From assembly GCA_964645205.1 (NCBI GenBank), contig CAZYBO010000002.1, forward strand, positions 62,001 through 126,000: 64,000 nucleotides of DNA, written 5' to 3'. Positions 18,806 to 25,475 of this stretch are shown in pieces. The position numbers and the translations under genes were made by a program. How positions within the stretch are numbered: the first letter of the stretch is position 1; the number at the start of each line of letters is the position of its first letter. The DNA comes from CAZYBO01 sp964645205 (GTDB taxonomy: Bacteria > Pseudomonadota > Alphaproteobacteria > Rickettsiales > SXRF01). The notes beneath the pieces were generated by a model. The model saw only the letters and a program-made list of their open reading frames with translations, made no database searches and had not been told where the DNA came from.

Positions 18806-19753
18806 TTAGGCGCTCCTTTTTTGTTGCAGCACGGCTCGCGCATCGGCGCAATCCTTGCCCATTTGCACGCGCAGGGATTCCGCATCGGGGAATTTCGCTT
18901 CGTCGCGCATAAAGGCGAGTAGCTCGACATGCAGCCTATGCCCATAGCACATCCGGCTACTATCGAAAATATGCACTTCCAATAGCGCTTCCGTGCCGCC
19001 GAAGGTGGGGTTGGTACCGATGCTGGCTACCGCATCGTACGGCTGCGCTTCATTGCCAAACCATACGCGCGCGGCGTAAATGCCGAGCTTCGGCACAAAC
19101 AGTTTTCCCAGCGACAGGTTCGCTGTGGGAAATCCGAGCGCCCGTCCACGCTGTTCGCCTTTTTTCACATGGCCGGACATGCGGTACGGCCTGCCGAGCA
19201 TGGCGGCGGCGCTTTCCATATTACCCAGCGACAGCAGCGTGCGGATAGCGCTGGAGGATACCGGCTGTCCGTGTGCGCCCAGTACGGGGGCGATGGCGGT
19301 AAAGCTCATCGCATGGCGGGCGGCTTCTTCGGCAAGAAATTCCGCATTGCCCTCGCGCCCTTTACCGAAGGCGAAATTATAGCCGGTCACGATGTGGCGC
19401 GCGCCGAGATGTTTATGAAGAATGTCGCCCACGAACACGGCGGCGGGGGTAGAAGCGAACTGGCGGTTGAAGCGGGCAAGGTAGACGATGTCAATATCCT
19501 TATGCGCCGCCAGCAATGCCATTTTCGTGTGGAAGGAGGCGATGCGCAGTTTCGGTTCGCTTTTGGTAAAAAACTCGCGCGGGTGCGGCTCGAATGTCAT
19601 GACGGCGGCTGGGCAGCCGAGTCGCTTTGCCTCTTTCACGCAGGCGTCCAGTATCGCGCGATGCCCCAGATGTACGCCATCAAAATTGCCGAGCGCAATA
19701 GCGGCGCCTTTATGTGTGTTTGATAACGGGTGGAGGTCGCGGACGATGCGCAT
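18806..19753 (-). CDS. ribF: Bifunctional riboflavin kinase/FAD synthetase
   Basis: 315 residues from ATG 19753. The adenylyltransferase domain has GNFDGVHLGH (residues 22-31) and the C-terminal flavokinase domain has LGRPYRMSGHV, GRALGFPTANL and IGTNPTFGG. It makes FMN and FAD from riboflavin. An upstream in-frame start at 19822 would add 23 residues that overlap the MaoC-like gene and do not look like RibF; ATG 19753 shares TGATG with the stop of that gene, so coupled translation is likely. ribF followed by lspA is a common bacterial order. Confidence 0.96.
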   Translation of the reverse strand: MRIVRDLHPLSNTHKGAAIALGNFDGVHLGHRAILDACVKEAKRLGCPAAVMTFEPHPREFFTKSEPKLRIASFHTKMALLAAHKDIDIVYLARFNRQFASTPAAVFVGDILHKHLGARHIVTGYNFAFGKGREGNAEFLAEEAARHAMSFTAIAPVLGAHGQPVSSSAIRTLLSLGNMESAAAMLGRPYRMSGHVKKGEQRGRALGFPTANLSLGKLFVPKLGIYAARVWFGNEAQPYDAVASIGTNPTFGGTEALLEVHIFDSSRMCYGHRLHVELLAFMRDEAKFPDAESLRVQMGKDCADARAVLQQKRSA

Positions 19754-20190
19754 CAGGCGTGCTTGGAGGAAACCTTGATCAGCGCTTCGCCGTCGATCAC
19801 CACCACATCTTTGACATAGCATTTGGTGTCCAGCAGCACGCGCTTTTTCTCAGGCATCAATTCGCGGATGGTGACGATAGCATAGACGGTGTCGCCCACG
19901 CGCACGGGCGACATGAATTTTAGCGTCTGGCTCATATAGATGCAGCCCGGCCCCGGTAGTTTCGTGCCGATAGCCGCCGAGATCAAACTCGCCGTGAGCA
20001 TCCCATGCACGATGCACCCGCCGAACGGTGTCGTCTTTGCGAATTCCTCGTTCAGATGCATCGGGTTGGTATCGCCCGATACGCCGGAGAAATTGCGCAG
20101 ATCGGTTTCCGTGATGGTGCGGCTGACGGTCGCCTGCATCCCGATTTTCAGATCCTCGAAATAATGGCCGTATAAGCCGGGATGTTCCAT
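19753..20190 (-). CDS. MaoC-like (R)-hydratase/dehydratase
   Basis: 145 residues from ATG 20190, a single hot-dog domain. The catalytic hydratase-2 motif is seen as FSGVSGDTNPMHLNEEFA followed by GGCIVHGMLTASLISAAIG (Asp and His conserved). Such proteins hydrate trans-2-enoyl-CoA or related acyl-CoA thioesters. Without polyhydroxyalkanoate or fatty-acid genes nearby the substrate cannot be assigned. A longer frame to 20313 would overlap secF and has no family similarity. It starts 5 bases after secF and is coupled to ribF. Confidence 0.88.
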   Translation of the reverse strand: MEHPGLYGHYFEDLKIGMQATVSRTITETDLRNFSGVSGDTNPMHLNEEFAKTTPFGGCIVHGMLTASLISAAIGTKLPGPGCIYMSQTLKFMSPVRVGDTVYAIVTIRELMPEKKRVLLDTKCYVKDVVVIDGEALIKVSSKHA

Positions 20191-20195
20191 GGGGG

Positions 20196-21116
20196 CTATG
20201 CCGGTAGGGTTTTTGTTTCCGGCGCGGGGCGCAGATTCAAATAAATCAGCGTCGGCGCGGAAATATAGATCGACGAGTAGGTGCCGACCAGCACGCCGAA
20301 CACCATCGCCCACGAAAAGCCTTCGATCACTTCGCCGCCGAAGATGGCAAGCGCTGTGGCGGCCAGCAGCGTGGTGGACGCGGTGAGGATGGTGCGCGAC
20401 AATGTTTCGTTGATACTGATATTGAGCAGGTCGAACATCGGCATTTTCTTGAAGCGGCGCATGTTTTCGCGGATGCGATCATAGATTACCACCGAATCGT
20501 TGATGGAATAGCCGACGATGGTAAGGATGGCGGCGACCGCGGTTAGGCCGAATTCAAAGCGCGTTACCGCGAAGAAGCCCACGATCATCACGCTGTCGTG
20601 CAGCAACGCCAGGATCGCACCCACGCCATACTGCCACTCGAAACGGAACCACACATACATCATGATCGCGGCGAACGAGCACAGCACCGCCCAAATGCCC
20701 GCTTCCACAAGCTCCCGCCCTACGGTGGGGCCGACATAGTCGATTTTGCGGTAATCGATCTCGCCTTGAATATCCTGAACCAGAAGTGATTTCACCTTGG
20801 CCACCACCTTCGACTGCTCTTCATCCTCGCCCATCTGGATACGGATGAGTATGTCGTGGTTGTCGCCGATATTCTGTAGGGAAATTTCTCCAAGCCCCTG
20901 CCCGCCCAGCGTTTCGCGCAAGGTGCCTAAATCCGCCGGGGATTCGGTGTGGATTTCCATGAGAATGCCGCCGGTGAAATCGATGCCGAGATTAAGCCCG
21001 CGCGTCATCACCAGCCCTATCGCGGCTACGGTCAGCGCGATGGAAAGACCGAACCCGATCCAGCGCTTGCCCATGAAATCGAAATTGGTCTTGTGCGGGA
21101 AAATGCGAAGCGCCAT
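20196..21116 (-). CDS. secF: Protein translocase subunit SecF
   Basis: 306 residues, six transmembrane segments. The first periplasmic-domain motif GIDFTGGILMEI and the later VGPTVGRELVEAGIWAVL and TIVGYSINDSVVIYDRIREN are SecF hallmarks. SecF works with SecD at the Sec channel and uses the proton-motive force to help release exported proteins. Unusually, secD and yajC are not next to it: the gene upstream is an exchanger-like protein, 15 bases away. Confidence 0.97.
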   Translation of the reverse strand: MALRIFPHKTNFDFMGKRWIGFGLSIALTVAAIGLVMTRGLNLGIDFTGGILMEIHTESPADLGTLRETLGGQGLGEISLQNIGDNHDILIRIQMGEDEEQSKVVAKVKSLLVQDIQGEIDYRKIDYVGPTVGRELVEAGIWAVLCSFAAIMMYVWFRFEWQYGVGAILALLHDSVMIVGFFAVTRFEFGLTAVAAILTIVGYSINDSVVIYDRIRENMRRFKKMPMFDLLNISINETLSRTILTASTTLLAATALAIFGGEVIEGFSWAMVFGVLVGTYSSIYISAPTLIYLNLRPAPETKTLPA

Positions 21117-21131
21117 GAGAAAACCTGTGGG

Positions 21132-21911
21132 TTAGTGGAGGGTACGAGACTGGTATATAGTATACGCAGCGAAAAGTGCAACCAAGACCCACAACTCGCC
21201 CTGTAAAAACAGCGACGACACACGTATAGGCGTCAGCAATGCTGAAATGCCCGTAACACCAAGTAAAATAAATACATTTCTTGATAGGTGCGAAAATGCT
21301 CCCTGCCGTGCGAGCGCAGCCGGTATCGTGGTGGCGATGGCTACCAGCGTAAGGCCGGTTAAGGCTTCCTGCATGCCCGCCGTTTGTCCGGCCGACAATG
21401 CGCCGTCGATAAAAATATCCCCACCTGTAAAGAGCAATCCCAATCCGGTGAGCATATACGCGCATGCGCACCAGCGGCAATCTTTCAGGGTTTTGTCGTT
21501 GCGCGGGGTTTCGGTGGCTGATGCGTGCATGAACCAGCCATAGGCGGCCATGCCGCCGAGCAACACCAGTGCCTCGGCGCGATCGATTTCCTCATCGAGG
21601 CAGAACAATACAAGCGCTACCAGTGCCGCCAGCATAGAGCGCATGGCAAATCGCGGCGCTTTTCCCCGGCGCAAGACCAGAAGCAACACTATGCCCCAGA
21701 GCGCGCCGCCGAAGATCGCGCCCAGCGCAAGGTCGGGGCTGCCGGTGGCCGAGGCCTGAAAACTTACGATCAGCGCGGCTGCGCCTGCGCCATAGGTCGC
21801 GGCAATCCGGTTGAAGAGCGGTGAGAAATGCGCCGCGCCGCGCGTGAGCAGCTCGTTGCCGCCCAGCAGCATGGCGACGCCCATCGCAAGTTCGATCACG
21901 TAGATCGGCAT
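21132..21911 (-). CDS. CaCA-type sodium/calcium exchanger-like membrane protein, divergent
   Basis: 259 residues from ATG 21911 with about ten hydrophobic segments. Two repeats resemble the alpha-repeats of the Ca2+/cation antiporter family: GGNELLTRGAAHFSP...SATGSPDLALG (Asp at about 60) in the first half, and ALTGLTLVAIATTIPAAL in the second. In typical members both repeats carry an acidic cation ligand (G-T-S-x-P-E-L); here the second reads TTIPAAL without it. Transport of another ion or loss of exchange is possible. ATG 21911 overlaps the nfu stop by one base; the longer frame to 22010 lies within nfu and is rejected. Confidence 0.75.
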   Translation of the reverse strand: MPIYVIELAMGVAMLLGGNELLTRGAAHFSPLFNRIAATYGAGAAALIVSFQASATGSPDLALGAIFGGALWGIVLLLVLRRGKAPRFAMRSMLAALVALVLFCLDEEIDRAEALVLLGGMAAYGWFMHASATETPRNDKTLKDCRWCACAYMLTGLGLLFTGGDIFIDGALSAGQTAGMQEALTGLTLVAIATTIPAALARQGAFSHLSRNVFILLGVTGISALLTPIRVSSLFLQGELWVLVALFAAYTIYQSRTLH

Positions 21912-22453
21912 TATACCGCTTCGACGGCCACAACTTCCGGCACGTAATGTTTGAGCATGTTTTCCACGCCCTGTTTGAGTGTAGCGGTAGAGCTCGGACA
22001 GCCGGAGCATGCGCCGCGCATTTCAAGCCGCACGATGCCGTCCTCGAAGCTGTGGAACACGATGTCGCCGCCGTCCTGCGCCACGGCCGGGCGCACGCGC
22101 GTGTCGATCAGCTCGCGGATCTGCGCTTCGATTTCGCTGTCGCCTTCATGTTTGACCGCTTCACCGGCGGCGGCCATCACCGGCTTACCTGCGACGAAAT
22201 GATCCATGATCGTGGTGAGCAGCTCCGGTTTCAGCGCTCCCCATTCCTGCTCATGGCTTTTTGTTACGGTAACGAAATCGCTCCCTAAAAATATAGCGAC
22301 AACGCCTTCGACGCCGAACAAGGCCTGTGCCAGCGGCGAATGTTTCGCATCCTCTTTAGAGGTGAAAAACACCGTGCCGGTTTCCATGACGGCGATGCCG
22401 GGTACGAATTTCAGCGTTTGCGGGTTCGGCGTGGCTTCTGTCTGGATGAACAT
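21911..22453 (-). CDS. nfuA: Nfu/NifU-type iron-sulfur cluster carrier
   Basis: 180 residues, two domains. The N-terminal Nfu_N domain starts MFIQTEATPNPQTLKFVPG. The C-terminal NifU-like domain carries GACSGCPSS with the cluster-binding CxxC at C149/C152, preceded by RPAVAQDGGDIVFHSFEDG. It accepts a 4Fe-4S cluster and passes it to client enzymes. It is the first gene of the long minus-strand block; the 91-base upstream gap, shared with a divergent gene, contains a perfect DnaA-box nonamer. Confidence 0.96.
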   Translation of the reverse strand: MFIQTEATPNPQTLKFVPGIAVMETGTVFFTSKEDAKHSPLAQALFGVEGVVAIFLGSDFVTVTKSHEQEWGALKPELLTTIMDHFVAGKPVMAAAGEAVKHEGDSEIEAQIRELIDTRVRPAVAQDGGDIVFHSFEDGIVRLEMRGACSGCPSSTATLKQGVENMLKHYVPEVVAVEAV

Positions 22454-22482
22454 GGGGTTCCTTGTTTCGTTCAGGATGACAT

Positions 22483-22491
22483 TGTGGATAA
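22483..22491 (-). promoter_or_regulatory. DnaA-box-like nonamer
   Basis: TGTGGATAA, the exact reverse complement of TTATCCACA, in the 91-base divergent gap between nfuA and the PEBP gene. A single box can arise by chance, but its intergenic position allows DnaA binding and possible control of the two flanking genes. Confidence 0.4.
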
Positions 22492-22544
22492 GTTCCTATA
22501 TGTATAGCCTCCGACCCGTATTTTCAACCCTGACCGGAGGATTT

Positions 22545-23240
22545 ATGACGTTACCCGCAGCATTCTTTCTGGCCGCAGCCCTGATTTGCGGCAGCGCCGT
22601 GGCGCAAGGCACGTTGGAGGTCAAAATCAGCGGGATTGAAAACGGCAAGCCCATTCCTCCAGAATACGCCTATTGCCAGCCCGACGGCAACGGCAAAGCC
22701 AAGCCCGGCGGCAATAAAAGCCCTGCCATAAGCTGGTCAGGCGCGCCGGAAGGCACTAAATCCTACGCGCTGATCGTAGTAGACCCCGACGTGCCGACCG
22801 ATTTTTCGACAGCCAATCAGGAAGGCAAGACGATTCCGGCGGATATGAAACGTCAGGATTTTACACACTGGGCGCTGGTCAATCTGGAGCCCACGGTAAC
22901 CTCCCTGCCGCCCGGCGTGGGGAAAGGTGCCGTAAACTCGGCAGCGGGCGCGGTGCCGCAGGTGGAGTCGCGCAGTTATATCGGCACGCCCGGCATCAAC
23001 GATTTCGCCTCCTTCATGAAAGACAAGCCCGCCTCGACCTTCACCGGCTATGACGGCCCCTGCCCGCCTTGGAACGACGAGCGGCTGCACCATTACCATT
23101 TCACCGTCTATGCGCTTGATATTGCTACGCTCGATCTCAAGGAAGGCTTCACCGGCAAGCAGGCGCAGGATGCCATCAAAGGCCATATCCTCGCGCAGGG
23201 TGAAGTCGTCGGTACCTATAGCAATTACGTGAAGAAATAA
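22545..23240 (+). CDS. Secreted YbhB/YbcL-type PEBP-family protein
   Basis: 231 residues from ATG 22545, which has a good GGAGG site about 5 bases upstream; the frame stays open much further upstream but that part lies antisense to nfuA. An N-terminal signal peptide (ending near SAVAQG) sends it to the periplasm. Phosphatidylethanolamine-binding-protein features are SPAISWSGAPEGTKSYAL, VVDPDVP, FTHWALVNL, YDGPCPP and HHYHFTVYALD. Bacterial members have no firm function. It is 3 bases upstream of dctA and probably co-transcribed. Confidence 0.9.
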   Translation: MTLPAAFFLAAALICGSAVAQGTLEVKISGIENGKPIPPEYAYCQPDGNGKAKPGGNKSPAISWSGAPEGTKSYALIVVDPDVPTDFSTANQEGKTIPADMKRQDFTHWALVNLEPTVTSLPPGVGKGAVNSAAGAVPQVESRSYIGTPGINDFASFMKDKPASTFTGYDGPCPPWNDERLHHYHFTVYALDIATLDLKEGFTGKQAQDAIKGHILAQGEVVGTYSNYVKK

Positions 23241-23243
23241 CGG

Positions 23244-24521
23244 ATGACCCCGGCCGAGTCGCCTGCAACGCTTCCCAAGCCGTGGTACAAACTTCTGTAT
23301 TTTCAGGTGTTGGTGGCGATTGCGCTCGGCATTGCGCTCGGGCATTTTTTCCCGCAGCAGGGCGTGGCGATGAAGCCGCTGGCCGACGGGTTCATCAAGC
23401 TGATTAAAATGCTCATCGCCCCCATCGTGTTCTGCACGGTGGTTACCGGCATCGCAGGCATGCGCAATATGAAGAACGCCGGGCGCGTGGGTGTGAAAGC
23501 GCTCATCTATTTCGAGATCATGACCACGCTCGCGCTTGTTATCGGCTTGCTGGTGGCCAACTGGGTGGAACCCGGCGCATCCATGCATATCGACCCGGCC
23601 ACGCTCGATTCCAAGGCGGTGAGCGCGTATGTCAGCAAGGCCGCCGAAACGCACGGCGTCGCCGATTTTTTCCTCCAGATGATCCCCTCCACGATCGCCG
23701 AAGCCTTCGTCAAAGGCGACATGCTGCAAATATTGCTGGTGGCGCTGCTATTCGCCACGGCGCTGATTTCGCTGGGGAATAAGGGCTATGCGCTGGTCAG
23801 CCTCATCCAGCAGATTTCCGACGCGCTGTTCGCCATTGTCGGCATCATCGTGAAACTCTCGCCGCTCGGCGCATTCGGTGCGATGGCGTTCACCATCGGG
23901 CAATACGGCGTGTCGTCGCTCGGCGCGCTGGCCGATCTTATGCTGACGTTCTACATCACCTGCGCCCTGTTCGTCGGCCTTGGTCTTGGGCTGGTGATGC
24001 GGCTGTGCGGCTTCCGGCTGTGGCCGTTTTTACGCTATATCAGGGAAGAAATTTTTATCGTGCTCGGCACCTCGTCGTCGGAAGCGGCGTTGCCTAACAT
24101 GATCGAGAAAATGATCCGCCTCGGCTGCGCCCGTCCCGTCGTCAGCATGGTGATTCCCACCGGCTATTCGTTCAATCTCGACGGCACCTCCATCTATCTG
24201 ACGATGGCCGCCTTGTTCGTCGCACAGGCGCTGGGTATCGATCTGTCGCTTACCGACCAACTCACCATCCTCGCCGTGCTGCTGCTCACCTCCAAGGGTG
24301 CGGCAGGCGTCACCGGCAGCGGCTTCATCGTGCTGGCGGGCACGCTCGGTGCCGTCGGCCATATCCCTGTGGAAGGGCTGGCGCTGATTCTTGGTATCGA
24401 CCGTTTCATGTCGGAAGCGCGTGCTATCACCAACCTAATCGGCAACGGCGTGGCCACCCTCGTCGTCGCCCGCTGGGAGCGCGCGCTGGACGTGGAGCAT
24501 GCGAAAGAAATGCTCAGCTAG
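23244..24521 (+). CDS. dctA: C4-dicarboxylate/proton or sodium symporter (DctA family)
   Basis: 425 residues with the DAACS fold: eight membrane helices and two re-entrant loops. Signature segments are KMLIAPIVFCTVVTGIAGM, the serine-rich loop GTSSSEAALPNMIEKM, and IPTGYSFNLDGTSIYLTMA, which forms the substrate and cation sites. AVLLLTSKGAAGVTGSGFIVLA completes the family pattern. The S-S-S-E-A-A-L-P form favours succinate/malate/fumarate uptake over glutamate. It overlaps the EamA gene by 8 bases at the 3' ends. Confidence 0.94.
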   Translation: MTPAESPATLPKPWYKLLYFQVLVAIALGIALGHFFPQQGVAMKPLADGFIKLIKMLIAPIVFCTVVTGIAGMRNMKNAGRVGVKALIYFEIMTTLALVIGLLVANWVEPGASMHIDPATLDSKAVSAYVSKAAETHGVADFFLQMIPSTIAEAFVKGDMLQILLVALLFATALISLGNKGYALVSLIQQISDALFAIVGIIVKLSPLGAFGAMAFTIGQYGVSSLGALADLMLTFYITCALFVGLGLGLVMRLCGFRLWPFLRYIREEIFIVLGTSSSEAALPNMIEKMIRLGCARPVVSMVIPTGYSFNLDGTSIYLTMAALFVAQALGIDLSLTDQLTILAVLLLTSKGAAGVTGSGFIVLAGTLGAVGHIPVEGLALILGIDRFMSEARAITNLIGNGVATLVVARWERALDVEHAKEMLS

Positions 24522-25392
24522 CAGCCTTCTTCCGCTTCGCCTCCCGGTGGGCGATATAGACCGTGCTTGCCACGATCACCAGCGAGCCGGTAATCGTATC
24601 GGAGGTCATGACTTCCCCGAACAGGAAATAGGCGATGATGGCGATGAACACCAGTCGCGTGAAATCGAACGGCATCAACACCACAAGATCGACCCGCATG
24701 TAGGCGCGTGCCATCATCAGGTGCGCTGCGGTGGAAAACAGCGCGATTAAAAACACCAGCCAGAACTGATAGAGACTGACGCTTTCCAAATGAGGCAACG
24801 CGGGCAACAGCGACCACGGGATCATGAAAAGCGCCATATAAAACACGATAGTTTCCGGCGATTCCGTGCGTGTCAGCGTTTTAACCAGCACGCCGGACAC
24901 CGCTATGATCGCCGACGACGCAAGCACGAGAAACGCGCTTGAATCGATAGGCTGCATATCCGGTCGCAATATGATAAGCATGCCAGCGAACCCGGCGGCG
25001 ATACCCGCCCAGCGGCGCACCCCCGCTTTTTCGCGCAGGAACAGGATCGCAAAAATCGTCGAGAAAATCGGGGTGGTGAACGACAGCGCGGTGGCCAGCG
25101 TCAGCGGCATGATAGTCAGCGAATAGAACCATGTTTCCATCGCGAGGATGCCGATGCTCGCGCGCCAGAAATGCCCTTTCAGCCGTGTGGTGGTGAAGCG
25201 CGGCACGTCCTGGTGCAGCATGATTTTCCACGCCACCACGATAGCGAGGCTCACCACGTTGCGCAGGAACACGATTTCGGTGGTGTGCATGCTGGCCGAA
25301 AGCAGCCTGACGATGGCCGTCATCGAGGCGAAGCAGGCCATGCTGATAAGCATCAGGATGATCGCCTGCAGGGTTTTGGAGAGTGGGAGCAT
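24514..25392 (-). CDS. EamA/DMT-family exporter
   Basis: 292 residues with ten predicted membrane helices in two EamA repeats. The first repeat starts MLPLSKTLQAIILMLISMA; the second begins near IPWSLLPALPHLESVSLYQ. The family exports amino acids, metabolites or drugs; the RLKGHFWRASIGILAMETWF pattern resembles the RhaT/S-adenosylmethionine-transporter-like branch, but the substrate cannot be assigned. It overlaps dctA convergently by 8 bases and diverges from glnD across an 83-base gap. Confidence 0.85.
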   Translation of the reverse strand: MLPLSKTLQAIILMLISMACFASMTAIVRLLSASMHTTEIVFLRNVVSLAIVVAWKIMLHQDVPRFTTTRLKGHFWRASIGILAMETWFYSLTIMPLTLATALSFTTPIFSTIFAILFLREKAGVRRWAGIAAGFAGMLIILRPDMQPIDSSAFLVLASSAIIAVSGVLVKTLTRTESPETIVFYMALFMIPWSLLPALPHLESVSLYQFWLVFLIALFSTAAHLMMARAYMRVDLVVLMPFDFTRLVFIAIIAYFLFGEVMTSDTITGSLVIVASTVYIAHREAKRKKAAS

Positions 25393-25475
25393 AGGCTACA
25401 TTGGCCTGATTTAGCCGTACAGTTCAATGGTAATTATTTGCTGCGCCCGTTTTGGGAAGGCGCTATGCTCGCCCC

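Noticed and set aside
22206..22544. N-terminal extension of the PEBP protein
   Set aside because: It runs antisense to nfuA and lacks similarity; ATG 22545 has a strong ribosome binding site and starts the signal peptide.
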